Assembly: GCA_011319805.1 (NCBI GenBank)
Contig: SJRY01000303.1
Coordinates: 1 to 64,000 of the forward strand
Reading direction: 5' to 3'
Length of the DNA stretch: 64,000 nt
DNA from: Macrocybe gigantea
Taxonomy: Eukaryota > Basidiomycota > Agaricomycetes > Agaricales > Callistosporiaceae
In this document: positions 48,550 to 60,400 of the stretch, one piece after another
Numbering within the stretch: position 1 is the first letter of the stretch
How the letters are laid out: each line of letters starts with the position of its first letter
Made by a program: the position numbers and the translations under genes
The notes under the pieces: model-generated
Told to the model about the DNA's origin: nothing
Database searches by the model: none
Seen by the model: the letters and a program-made list of their open reading frames with translations, nothing else

Positions 48550-48668
48550 TCGAATATCAAATATGATTAAATCTGTGCATGAAGGGTGGCATGATTACCT
48601 AAACATACGTTCCGTTCTTGAACGCTTTTCGTCCGAGTCGTTAGTCCGCTTTATCTTACACTGTCTCA

Positions 48669-49138
48669 ATGGTGAGTATATCCTGACACACTTTTCAATC
48701 TACAACGACTCTTACGTCCAAATTTCTAAGGGCGGAGGTGGAAGATATCCCTATCCCAAATTCGTCTGGTCGCCAGCAGGTACGATTGAAAACTAACACA
48801 CGTGAACTCTTTTAAAAGAACTCTTTTGAATGATCGTAACCATTCAGGCGGCTGGTGGACCCGACCATCGAACTGGAAATCTAATACCGCAATTGCTTGT
48901 GTAGGAATCTTGACCGTAACTTATGCTGTGTGGTCTGTCAGTGCGGAGAAGGAGGTGCGTGCAACCGACCAGTTCATCATTCCCCTTGCTCAAATCCATT
49001 CCTCTCCAGAGGAGGACGATAGCGCCCAGTAGACCCATCCCGTCTATGATGGTACGTATTATCGTCACCAAAAAGTCGTTAACATGCTCACACTATACTT
49101 AGTGGGCCAAACAATACCGTGACGTGGAGCAGAAGTAG
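48669..49138 (+). CDS. Small single-pass membrane protein, probably mitochondrial
   Basis: Five exons: 48669-48671 (the ATG alone), 48731-48779, 48848-48954, 49010-49051, 49103-49138; 78 residues. The product starts MGGGRYPYPKFVWSPAGGWW, has WTRPSNWKSNT, one hydrophobic helix AIACVGILTVTYAVWSVSA, then a charged end MWAKQYRDVEQK. Small Trp-rich proteins of this layout are common among accessory subunits of mitochondrial inner-membrane complexes, so that location is inferred. The gene lies 119 bp from the RAD51D-like start in divergent orientation. No family name assigned. Confidence 0.8.
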
Positions 49139-49559
49139 TCACTTGTGCGACGAAAATCAACATTAGCATTTCTTTTGGCCTCCGTCGCTCCGTCTGTCTG
49201 ATTATCGAGTTGCTTATGAACATCGCTCCTTTCCGCACTGCATCAGCAGCTGTTCACCATGAACAGCCTTCTTTATATCGCGTGTGCTCCCAGGACTTGT
49301 CTATTCATCTCATCACTGATAATATCAGTTCTTTGGAAGGAGGCAACATTGAACTCTCATCCCTTATTTCCTGAAATAAATCGTGTGCCATATTCTTGCA
49401 TTTCCGGTACTTGCCGCAAAAGATACAAGCATCATTGCCCTTAGCGATCAATCATGCCTGGCGCGGTTCAACCTTCAATGGAAAATGGTGAACTTTTTTC
49501 AGTTCATGTTCATTCCTATTTTAGTACTGTACATGATTTTCGATGAGTAATTATTATGA
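49139..49559. other. Intergenic before tRNA
   Basis: No gene seen between the 78-residue protein and the tRNA; moderately AT-rich in its last part. Confidence 0.6.
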
Positions 49560-49640
49560 GCATTAATGGGGTAGTGGTAACCTGGGTCGTTGCCATGCCA
49601 TAAGCTCGACCCGCCGGGGGTTCGATTCCCCCTTAATGCA
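49560..49640 (+). tRNA. tRNA-Gly(GCC): tRNA-Gly (anticodon GCC) with 10-nt intron
   Basis: The 81-nt sequence folds as a full cloverleaf: acceptor GCATTAA with TTAATGC plus discriminator A, D arm around AGTGGTA, anticodon stem GGTCG with CGACC, T arm GGGGG-TTCGATT-CCCCC. The anticodon loop reads TTGCCA then ten extra bases (TGCCATAAGC) before the final T, so the anticodon is GCC with an intron at the canonical site after position 37. Removing it leaves 71 nt, normal for tRNA-Gly. The A box (TGGGGTAGTGG-like) and B box (GGTTCGATTCC) are intact. Confidence 0.93.
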
Positions 49641-49646
49641 GACTTC

Positions 49647-49651
49647 TTTTT
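49647..49651 (+). terminator. Pol III oligo-T terminator of tRNA-Gly
   Basis: A run of five T begins seven bases after the tRNA 3' end, as expected for RNA polymerase III termination. Confidence 0.75.
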
Positions 49652-49842
49652 CTACGTCTCATCCTCAATCACATTTGTTACAGCGATACCTGAGCGATAC
49701 TGAATTATCAAGTGATTATGGCTATACTGTACATAAAGGCCAGACATGACCCATGGAATGCCAGAAGAAGTGCCCAAAATCAGACATCTCCAAACCTAGG
49801 AACAGCAGGGTGAGAACTGCTAGCATAAAATCAGGAAAAGGA

Positions 49843-51708
49843 CTACCTGTCGGGCAGGAGGACTGGCGCGATCAAGCTCCAAATATACAACAGCATGCAC
49901 ACCCAGCTCGATACCACCCTCATCCACATAGCAACCTCCGAGCGGCCTATATATACGTCAGAATCTGGGTCGGCAGGTCCTGAGATAGGTCTCTTTGACA
50001 CGATGTTCCTGCGACTTTGGTTAGTGAAATCCCTTGCAGAGAACATGGGATCACTGTACCAGTCCGTCAAAAGCATGGCAACGTACATCGCCCCGATAGA
50101 GAAGATGACGTGGAACCAAGAATACTGCATAAACGGCCTCAGCATTTTCCTGGACCGCGAAAAGTTTGCTTACATTGTAGCGTGTGCCAGTGCGTTCGTC
50201 ATCCCTGGCTTCGCCGAGATCTTCGTCATCATCATCAAAGTCGTCTTCTTGCAAAGCAGATGCAGGGATGGCTCTAGGAAACCAGAGTTGGATTCAGTGC
50301 AAAACAGCTTAGGAAATTATGCGCATACCCTGCTTCAACTGCTGCCAATAGGGCCTGATACCTAGGCGATTCAATTCTCCCGGGCTGTGTGTTCACAACA
50401 CCCATCTCAGAATGTCCCGTAATTTCATCGTCTCCACCAAGCTGTACGCGACCCTTCTTTCCTTTACCAACTAAGGCACGGCTTTGTGTAGCAGCCCTTG
50501 TGGTGGAGTACGCGATTGCCAAGAATGTGAAGACGCCCCCAAGGATAACAGCTGCACTTCGCGTGCTTCCCGCCGCTCCACCGCCACGCAAAGGGTTGCA
50601 GGACTGCGACTCATGAGTATGATTGCTGATGGCAGAAACGATGAGGTAGGTGCAATATGCGGCGACCATCCCCGACTGCGCAAGGCCAGAGCGCGGATTG
50701 TGTTCCTGCACAAGAGGGTGGATACACATAATGGTGATGATAACGCATAGCGCGAGATTAAACGATATGAAGAAACGATTGAGGATGCACTCGGGACCAG
50801 CAAAGTAAGCATACAGGATGCCTGTGAGAGTGATGGTGAATATGTACATGGCCGCCGTGGAGCCAATAAGGATCCATTGCCAAAGTGAGGAGTTCGAGTT
50901 TTCCCAATTCTCGAGACAAGTTTCCGACCATGAATGAGCGAAATCGACCAGGAGCACAAGGCCGAGAAGGATGAATACTGTTGCGCCAATTAGGGAGACA
51001 TAATTCCCCCAAAACATGAAGAATCCGTTTGGAATGAAGAAGGAGACCGTGACTAATACGAGCCAGAGCAAAGCCTTGGGACCCCACCAACTTAATGGCG
51101 AGAGGGAGAAATGTGAGCCTACAAAGGAAAATACGAGAATTGCTTCGGATCCGTACCCATTTTGGATGGCCGCCCTCTTGTCTTTCGTATCTTTTACGCC
51201 AATGAGGAGAGAGCTCAAAATAAGGTGGAAGAGAGATAAAGCAAAACAAATTCGATGGACCTTGTTATGATGTCATTGAACTTGTCCTGAAAAAAAAAGG
51301 ATAGCGGGCTTACAGCAAGCACGCCGTAACACTTCTCCCCCTCGCACTCCATCTTGATGTAATCGAAGCTCCATTTTTGTATCCACTTAATGGCAACATC
51401 TGTTTTCATAATCCACGCGAGAATAGAATTCAAAGAGAATATGATCTGTAAAAAGCCGTAAACTTCTGCGTGCATTGAGAAAGAAACGGATGACCCACAG
51501 CGAATCCAACACGAGTGGCTATAGAGGAGTTGCAATTGCATGACTTGAAAAACATCGACGCTGCAGTTCTAATGAATACACGAGCATCTACAAGATAAAC
51601 GAGTGCCTAACCAGCAGTGGAGGTAAAGCAGAACGCGAGACCCGCCAGACAAGACGTTGCGATGCTGGTGAGACCCCCAGCTAGAGGGAAAGACAAAAGC
51701 ATCCCCAT
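49843..51708 (-). CDS. TMS1: TMS1/SERINC family membrane protein
   Basis: Serine-incorporator family protein, an 8-10 helix membrane protein linked to serine-derived lipids. From ATG 51708 the spliced frame gives MGMLLSFPLAGG, FCFTSTAASMFFKSCNCNSSIATRVGFA, FSLNSILAWIMKTD, MECEGEKCYGVLAVHRICFALSLFHLI, SFFIPNGFFMFWGNYVSLIGA, DFAHSWSETCLENWE, YNYSWFHVIFSIGAMYVAMLLTDWNIVS and VYIGRSEVAMWMRVVSSWVC to the stop at 49843. These Cys- and Trp-rich blocks are diagnostic. The intron after TDW has an ACTAAC branch site. A Lys/Gly-rich plus acidic loop lies before the last two helices. No frame break. Confidence 0.95.
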
Positions 51709-52245
51709 GGTGAGAACTATAGGTGAAGGGCAAATGAGCAGTCATCGTGCCTGGAATGCAACTGTATGCTCACCTACTCAAGGACCTTTTGCGGCGAAGG
51801 AGGAGGTGGTAGGCAAGTTGGAAGAAGCACAGCTGTGCCTTGTATGAGGTAAGAGGTCTTGCCTAATTTGGGCAACCCCTGTATGATGCTTGGGTTCAGC
51901 TTGAAAACAGTCCGTGGAACGATATCTGTCATCGTCGTGCGATGTTGGCCACCACTTTGGACTTCTTCCTGTTTGCATTTCTGTGCAGTCAAGGCATTCT
52001 GACACTCTATTTTTGACCAACGATTCGCCCACTTATTGTCACCTGTCTCGTCTGGCAAAGGCTTCTCATCAACGACCGCGAAGCGCAAGCATTCCCTTCC
52101 CCAAAAAGCCACCTAAATACGATGCTGTAACCTCAGTTCGTCAAAGGTATACATAAATGTGTTTGCCGGGGGCTTTGACAGCGCCAAACGACTATTTAAA
52201 CGCCATGATAATGCGTTGACCATCATCAACTCCGGAGCCATAGGT
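51709..52245. other. Divergent intergenic region
   Basis: Holds the promoters of TMS1 and the GH79 gene. A minus-strand open frame of 112 codons (51774-52112) lacks an ATG start and splice context, so it is not called. Confidence 0.5.
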
Positions 52246-54266
52246 ATGGTGTCTCTCACTGTTTTACTCCTTGTGCAATCTTCTCTAGCTCTTGGAATTG
52301 GCGTCACTGTCCCTCTCTCTGCTCCGTCTGGATCCCCGCTGCTTTCTCAATCCTTGGTGTCTTTCTCAATTGAACAAGATCGTTGGACGGACTGGGTCGG
52401 GACCACGTCCAGGAATCAGTTCTTCTTCAACGTCCTGAACAATCTCAATATCCTGAGTGGTGTCCCTCCTCGTATTCGCATAGGAGCAAATAGTGAGGAT
52501 CACACCAATTACAATCCGGCGCTGCAGGTAAGCCACTTTCTCAAATTCCGAAAATTGCAGCCCACACTTTCAGCAACTCATACTTTTCGTTACAGTTTGC
52601 TCAGGATATTTTTCCCGCTTCAACTACGACCGTCCCTTACCCCGAGGCATCCAACATCACAGTCGGAGATTCATACTACGCTACAGCACAATTCCTTCCT
52701 CCAAGTATGTCGCAGATCACGGTTGGGGTTTCGGGCTAAGAATGATGGCTAATGTAGACACCCATGTGGTCTGGGGCGTGAATTTCGGTCAAAACAACCT
52801 CACGGCTGCCTTTTTGGAGGCGAAAGCAATTGTGAAGGCTTTTGATTCCGATACAGTCAAGAATGCAGGAATCGTGTTGGACGCTATCGAGATCGGCAAT
52901 GAAGCAGACCTTTACCTGAATAACGGCTTCAGGCCAAGGAACTATAGTGTTCCAACTTATGTCACTGAGTACGTTCGCATGGATCATTCACAGATCCCGT
53001 GCAGAACTTTTTTTTTTACCGTTGCAGATGGTCGGACTTTGCAGCGAATGTTTCTGCCGCTGCCGGACTTTCGGCCAGCTCTCAAACAAGATTCTGGGGT
53101 TGCGCATTCGCCGGTAGTTCCCATTCCGCCACGAGTGGATTCTCACCTCAATTCGCAATCAATCAAGGCCTGTTAAACTCGCCCGCAGGAGCGGCTATAT
53201 CAACGTGAGTCCGACTCGGGGATATGACCATGTGTTGTCATACGAGCCGTTACAGGATATCACAACACCACTACAGTGGTAGTTTTTGCTCTGGAAATGA
53301 AGGCCTGTTGCAGGACCTCATGACGAAATCAACAATTCGATCAAATTTGTCGGCCTTCTCAACTGATATTACTGCCGTTCGAGCAAGAGGCCTGGATTAC
53401 GTCTTCGGCGAGACGAATAGCTATTCCTGCCATGTAAGTTTTCCTACTCTAGATAATATATCAGCTCTTCGAGCCGCATGCAGGGCGCTCCCGGTGTCAG
53501 CAACACAGCAGGAGCTGCGTTGTGGACGCTGGACTATGTTTTATTTGCGTACGTTCGTTTGCCTTCCTTCGTCTCTTTGATACTCTGTAACACTCTGCGT
53601 CCTATGACCAGGTCTCAGATTGGGATCTCCAGGGTGTACTTCCACGAGGGCATAGGCTTCAAATACAACCTGGTACGCAGATAGCTGCCATTGCCGGCTC
53701 TTACCCTCTGTTAATGCAATTTAGATCCAACCTGCCACTCTGACTCGATCCACGCTTGATGGCTCGAATCTTCCCAGCCCCCTTCCTCCTCATGTGCAGC
53801 CACAATATTACGCCGCGGTCGTGGCCGCCGAGGCCATCGGTCCCAAAGGTGGCACTCACGCGGTTGAACTCTCCATAAATAATACTCGCATCTCAGGATA
53901 TGCATTCTACGAGGGTACTACGTTTGCTAGGGCGGTGTTCATCAACTCGGAGGCTTTCTTGACGACCACGACCGGCGCAAGAACCACTGTGCACCTCGAT
54001 TTTACATTAAATGGCACGCCAGCGCCGAACACAATGACCATCAAACGTTTAATTATAAAGTACGTGGACTAATATTCCGTGTTCATGACCTGATGCAATC
54101 CCCTCCTCCCAGCCACGCAGACGATACCTCAGGACTCACGTGGGGTGGCCAAACCTACGAAACAGCTGACGGGACCATCAGTGGGAACTTGCAAGTGGCG
54201 ACTGCTAATGTGTCCAGCGGCCTGGACATCCAAGCCACCGAGGTTGTGATGGTCACATTCCATTGA
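52246..54266 (+). CDS. Secreted glycoside hydrolase family 79 (beta-glucuronidase-like)
   Basis: GH79 enzyme, probably releasing glucuronic or 4-O-methyl-glucuronic acid from arabinogalactan or related glycans. ATG 52246 is followed by the signal peptide VSLTVLLLVQSSLALG. The exons join in frame throughout: RIRIGANSEDHT, NTHVVWGVNFGQNN, AIEIGNEADLY with the acid/base Glu, QHHYSGSFCSG, DYVFGETNSYSCH with the nucleophile Glu, GAALWTLDYVLFA, VYFHEGIGFKYN, and a C-terminal beta-domain ending VVMVTFH. Around ten N-glycosylation sites. Together with the PL3 lyase it points to plant cell-wall use. Intact. Confidence 0.92.
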
Positions 54267-54605
54267 TTTATTAATGGGATATTTCAGACTCTTGCACCAG
54301 TATGGAATATGTGGACATTCCTTTTCCCATTTCGGCGTTCCGCCATGAATATTTGAATGGAGAAGTCACGATATCTAGCGATTCCAACAGACCATATTCC
54401 ATAAATTCTATGATAAAGACAAACCATTGTGTTGTGAAAGCCGAAAAAGCGCAGAAGAGAACTCTAACGAAATAGCGCACAATGCCATACTACGTTTACA
54501 AACTCAGACTGTCGGAGGATACAAGAAAACGAAAACGACCTACAATATGAAAGTATGATAAATACGCCGCAAAGATAAATACCAAGCTCGAGTACAACGC
54601 ATGAC
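54267..54605. other. Intergenic, convergent 3' ends
   Basis: 3' regions of the GH79 and J-domain genes; no gene seen. Confidence 0.65.
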
Positions 54606-55816
54606 CTATTTCAAGATGCGCTCCATGCGATCGAGGATAACATCGACACCTCGGATGAAAAGGGTAATTTGTCGAGGAAAAATAATAGCCTGGTGGTTGT
54701 CATCCCGTTTTGGAGAGGATTTGTTTGAATCCATGGCATAGCCGCCTTCGAACGCTCTGTTCATACTCTGTTCACCGAGAGCTCGCTCAAGGGCGATAGG
54801 CAAGCTCAGCGTTATACGTGTAAGTTGAATCGCCAGTTTTGAGCGACCAAGGACGTCGAAATAGGACAACTTGCGAAAGGCATGTTGAACCTCGAGAAGA
54901 CGCGTGAACTCTGCGTGCAGGGCGTGGATACACGTGCGACATGCTGCAAGTCTTCTCGTCAAAGAACAGTACTGCGAGGCAACACATGAATATATACGTA
55001 CTTAGCGCGCGTTCCCGTATGACATGAAGCGTAGCCAAAACGGAATCGATCCCTTCTTCCTCAAGTTTTATGGACGGATTTATTTCATTGATCGCCCCTG
55101 GAGGAGATGGACAATGAGCCAACAATGAGCCAACAACGATATTGAAAGATGCAAGCACTAAACTGAGTAGCGTGCGAATCACCTCCAAGTCGCCGTCCAG
55201 AAAATCGTTGAAAACTCCAATAATGACGCTATGAAAGGTCTCTTCAGCGTGGCTAGATGATCGCGCAGCAAAAGCGTCATAATTCTCTGAAGATGGAGAG
55301 TTGTCATATATCCGTTTGGAAGAAGGCTCGCTCAGGATGTTGTATGCCACAGCCACTTTTTGAAAAGCGCGAGTGGCTGCAGGATTGTCTGGGAATTTGC
55401 TGTGAAAGCACTCAGACCAACTTTCAGGGACAGGAGAAAGGCGGAATTGTTACTCTGGATGACATAATTTGCTTCTAGATAGGTATGCCCGCCGAAGAGC
55501 CAATCTGTCTGAGGCCGCGTGCTTGGACACACCGAGGATCTTGTACAGATTATCTGTCAGGAGGATTTCGTCCAGGATGTCTATTCGGTCAACCTCCGCC
55601 TCTAAATGCGACGGATTTGTAGGGGAGGAAGGCGACGAAAGTGGCGATGGCGAGGGTTCAGCAACCCATGTCAAGAATCTGCGTTGATAAGACTCGATGT
55701 CAGCGTCTTCTTGTTCGTCGATTGGCAAATGAAAGTAGGTGCTGGCTATTTGACAATCAATACGAACCCTCTGGGTTGCTGAACGGCATACCTGTCGCGA
55801 ACGCAAAGGAGAACAT
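54606..55816 (-). CDS. J-domain (DnaJ-like) protein
   Basis: Hsp70 co-chaperone with an internal J domain. The start at 55816 gives MFSFAFATA with an intron (GTATGC) after eight codons; this start is the only ATG that joins the frame. The J domain is NLYKILGVSKHAASDRLALRRAYLSRSKLCHPDKFPDNPAATRAFQKVAVAYNILS in order; the HPD triad is split by an intron, so unspliced it looks like HPE. The C-terminal two-thirds are helical, with a central hydrophobic stretch (LLSLVLASFNIVVGSLLA) and no zinc-finger domain, so it is a class III J protein. It follows the CobW gene by 101 bp on the same strand. No frame break. Confidence 0.82.
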
Positions 55817-55917
55817 TGACAAGCTCTCAAGACATTTAACTGCTCGCTCGTTGGTGCCTTTTTGAATGTTACAGATCAAACATATGATTGAACCTCTAAG
55901 TGTCGCACGTGATTTTG

Positions 55918-57310
55918 TTATCTTATCTCTGCGTCTATCGCTCGGCAGAACGTCTGAATGGCGCTTTTGACCTCCCCTCGTTCGCCCATGACTGTAAACC
56001 GAAACACCTCTTCTTGAAGCTCCTCCTCGGAGTAGGAATAAAATTCCCATCGGCCGAATGACCAGTTGAGTATATACCTCCTGCATTGACCGTCTGATGA
56101 GATCATCCTCACAAAGCCTTTCACTCGCCAAACCGATTCTTTTGCAAGACCAGCCAATGCCCTGATCAATAGATCTTCTGCAATGCCCATAACCTTGTCT
56201 GCCGGGAGGGTCGAAGCATTTGTAGCATCTTCATGTCCGCCGGGTCTGATCGGTTCAGACAGTGATGTGCAGTGACAGTTTCCATCGCAGGAATCGTGGC
56301 TGTGTTGAGCAGCGTCTTTCTCTGTTCCTAAAGCCTTGCGCCGTTTGTAGATTGTTAACGTCTCCACTTCGTCGTTATGTGAATATAGATTAGCAGCTCC
56401 ATCCTCCTTGTTTTCTAACTGGAATAATCTTGTCCCTAGCCCGAATATGAGGTCGGGGCTGACCCCAGTGCGGCGATTGCAGCGAAGTTTCGGGGTGAGG
56501 TCATTCAGGGTATTCAAGTCATCTATCAGAAGGTCGAGTTCCCGCTCAGATACGTATTCCCACTTGTTCTAACCAAGGTTTGGTGACGATGTGGCAAGAA
56601 AAATCAAGGGGGGGCGTACTATGAGTAATATGTCAGTATAGCTCGCTTGCATCTTTGCTGTCGGGGATGTGTCCTCGTATCCGCGGAAATTTTCGGCATC
56701 TATGACGGTGATGATGGCATCGAGCTTGAGACCACTATTGGTATCACGTTCTAGTTGGCGTATCTGAAAGGCTAAGGTTGCAGGGAAGGCCGAGCCACTA
56801 AGCATTTCAAAAGGCTGATCGAATGAGCTTCTTTGCAAGGACTGGCTTACGAGCATTCAATGATGATTCGGTCAGGATTAAATTTATCTGTGAGTGCACA
56901 TTACAATCTTATGAACGACGCTCAAGAAAAATCACATACTAACCACGAATCTCAAGTAGAGCCGTCTGCATTTGGCCGACAAGCACACAACACCTGGTTT
57001 TGAGTCGGTTAAATTTAGCATGATTCCGGGTGTTGATAGATAGTGCTTTACATGCATCCATTTAAAATCTCGCTGACTGCGGTGAGAGTCGAATGCTGTG
57101 CGAGCTTGCTGTCCACTTTCAGGATGCCAAGATCAGTTCAAGAATGCGTTGGTTGGTATGCTACATACCCTCTACATCCCCAAATTCATTTTTCAGCAAG
57201 ACAACTTTGTAGCCGCTCGGAAGCTGTGGAAGTAGCGAGAGGATGATGGAAGTCTTTCCCGCGCCGAGGAAACCCGTGAAGACCGTGATGGGGATGTGAG
57301 CGGGTTTCAT
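55918..57310 (-). CDS. ZNG1: CobW/COG0523 GTPase (ZNG1-like zinc chaperone)
   Basis: G3E-family GTPase delivering a metal, in eukaryotes zinc to methionine aminopeptidase. ATG 57310 opens directly into HIPITVFTGFLGAGKTS (Walker A GFLGAGKT). NEFGDVE follows, then the metal site GCMCC, assembled over an intron, DRIIIECSGSA, VIDAENF, NKWEYVSE, and the CobW C-terminal domain (VWRVKGFVRM...). A His/Cys-rich patch DAAQHSHDSCDGNCHC sits before the C-terminal domain and could bind metal. Seven exons, all in frame to 55918. Confidence 0.93.
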
Positions 57311-57459
57311 CCTTGTAAAGCAGTGATGGAAGCAAGACTAAGAGGTGATGCACGTGATGTGCATCAGGATTCAGCCAAGATCTTCAACGAAACAGATCAG
57401 TAAACCGCCGTGTGTAAACGGGTAAAGCTGTTTCATTGTCGACCATCACGACAATAACC

Positions 57460-60400
57460 ATGCCCGACCAACATCCCAAGCTGTCGAGCAAAGCCCTCGC
57501 CCTGGATGCCTCCACTATAGGTCGCGCTCATACCATCCTCGCCTACACCGCTTTTGGTGTCGCGTTGCTCGTCGGTAGCCTCTGCCATTACAAGAAGATA
57601 GTCAAGAATAGTGTCGCTGGGTACCCCAAGAATGGTTTCCTTCGGTCTCTGCTACGTATGCGGTGTGCGCTCTATATTGCCTCACACTCCTTTCTAAAGT
57701 TCGACCAGCATCGGCGATTGGTATCCGGAACGGAATGTATTTCAAATTCTCATTGCTTTAACTGCTGGTAAGCGACAAAAGGGCCCCTAATTTGTCTCTT
57801 GATCAGTAATGTTCCCCCCTAAAACTCATAGGTCCGAGGTTTGCTCTGGTCGCATGCCAGTACTACCTCAATCTCCGCAGATCCATTGCATCCTCGACGT
57901 TTTCTAGCTTTCTGTTCTTGGCTGGCCTCATCAGGACCTTTTCATGTGGCGGTTGGGTGTACATAACTTCGAATGATGATCACGATATGCATGACATATT
58001 CATGATAACCTACATGGTCTGCAACCTTCCATGGATGCTTGGGGTATCAAATGTTCATCAGCAACATCGACCACGCGTCACAAAAGGTCAGCCACGTTCA
58101 TTTGTATCACAATACACACGTTAAGGTCTCCCATCTCAAGAATCCTAGTATCTTCGGCGTAAGAGATATTTTCACTTTCCTGGATGCGGAGTGGTCATGC
58201 AACGACTGACTTTACTCGCATGCTATCGCAACTGTAGATTCTTTGTCTCTATCGTGCCTCTTGTTTATTTCTTCATTCAACATAAAGTGCATAGAACTCC
58301 TGGAGGTCAATAGACCATTTTTCTTCTTCCTGTAATATTCTCATGGGAGAACTGACAGCCTATACCCATTATGCGTTCTTTGAATGGGGACTCATTTTCT
58401 TCGACATTCTCTACGATTCAATTTCGGAACAGGAATTTAGAGAGGCTGGACTGCAGGTGCACTTTATTTGTTAATGACGGGAAAGAGTGCTGATATATTC
58501 CTTCTAGATTTCATTGCTTTCCTCAATTAGATCACCACCGAAATTCCACGGCCCGTAATTCTAGTTTTTTGTTCTCGCATTGCATAGTTTAATTCAAGCT
58601 CAAACGACCAGCGGCCCCCAAAATTCCCCGATCGCGGGATTAGAGGAGAAAAACTCCACTGTAAACCCCACAATGAACGAGGTACATCGTGGCCGGCACG
58701 CCCACCTTCCCATGGCCGGACAGAGAACCCTGATTATCTACATGTCGGACCTTTACCAATGTAAGTTCAGTTATGTTCTATCTTGAGTACGCATTCTATA
58801 CGTCTTACTCACGTGAGCTGTAAAACAGCATACATCTTTTGGTCCGTTTTGACTGCTCTTATTCCGACCCTTTTCTACTTCTCGGTTTGGGAGCTCGGCA
58901 TTGCTGGGCACGAACTCGCCATATTATCTGTTCTTTCCCCTGTTTTACTCGGCTTCAGATCTGTCAGGGATTTGCTAGCAAAAAGGAGCATGCAGGCATC
59001 ATTGAATCTGGCCGTGCTCTTCGGTCTCGCGACAGCATTCTATGTAGAGCGGCCATTACGTAGGTTGGGTGTGATTGCTCCGACTGCCATGATTGCCGTT
59101 CTTAAAGAGGCAGCGCTTTGGGCTGGACTGACAGACACTGGTGACCGAGAGGCCAAAGTCGCTTATCACAGCATCCGTAAGCCAGCATGATTTATGCTTT
59201 TTTGGCACCATAATGCATCTAATATCTGCCAATCTAGTACTGGGACTTGGCCTTCTTCTTTCCTCCATCTCGAAACAGCTGAATCATTCAAACAATCCTC
59301 GTAAGCTTTTGCGTTGCTTTCATCGACCTCTACTGATGCATTGCAGTCTGGCCATTCGTCAACAAGGAAACTTTCTTTGTCAATCAGCTTAGCATTGTAT
59401 TTGGGCTCTTCTCTGTGTATGAAATTTTCTCTAGGCCCACCGGTACTAAGACCCTGTCTGCTCCGCCGACAACTGGACGTGCGGATGACGCCTTGCATAT
59501 TCATTGGGTCACTGCTGCAGTGCCCCTTGGGAGCTTGTTATTCACCTTACAGAATTTACTGGCTGACCCCAGCACGTTGATAGCCTGGTCTTGGACAGGT
59601 TATGAAAGAGGCTTACCCAGGGGACCGGTTCCGCATTTACATGGACCATTAACGGTCATCGCTCAATGTGTAGGCCTACTCATCCCCATCATGCTCCACG
59701 ATGTTTCGAAAGGATCGTCAAATGCCCTTCCTAATATCAAGGGCCCCGCATTGCTCAGCCGGCACTGGCTCGCCGTCGGGTCTACGAGTGCCTACATCAT
59801 GTACTCTTATCAGAATTGGGCCGGTTATGCTGGTGGCCTCGGATTTGCTGTATTCTTGATGTCCATCTCACCATACATCCTGCAACGTGCAGCATTCGCA
59901 GCTGGAGGAGGGAAATTGGCGAGAACGTACTTCATGGCGTTCCTGATTTATTGCGTGCTCAATGTTGCAAGCATCTTCACCGTGGCTTATGCATTCGTTC
60001 CGGGGGGCGTCTACTTTAGAGAACGAACGGACTTGTGAGTGTTCAAATGCTCTTCGGTTTTCTCTATGCTCAATGTTTTCACCAGTGTCCTCTTCCTTCA
60101 GGTTGCCTGCCTTGCTTTAGCGTTTCGAGGTCCCCAAAGGCTACCTAGGATTTCAACACTGAATTACGGCATTAGCAAGCACATCAAGTCTTTCTGCAAG
60201 AGTACATTGGCCATTCTATCTGTGATTTCCCTGCTCGCGACTTTATACCGTTGGCCGACACCAGCTCGTCCCTTCAAACCTGCGTCTCGAATCATCAATA
60301 CAGGGATTTGGACACTACATTTCGGTTTCGATAATGTCGGAAGAGATAGTCAACGAGGTGTGGCAAACCTGATCAGGTATGACTGCTTCTTCTCAACCAT

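Noticed and set aside
51774..52112. 112-codon minus-strand frame before TMS1
   Set aside because: Begins with GTG, has no ATG before mid-frame, no splice context and no recognised motif.
55450..55475. J domain with HPE instead of HPD
   Set aside because: The Asp codon is restored by splicing across the GTAACA intron; the motif is canonical HPD.
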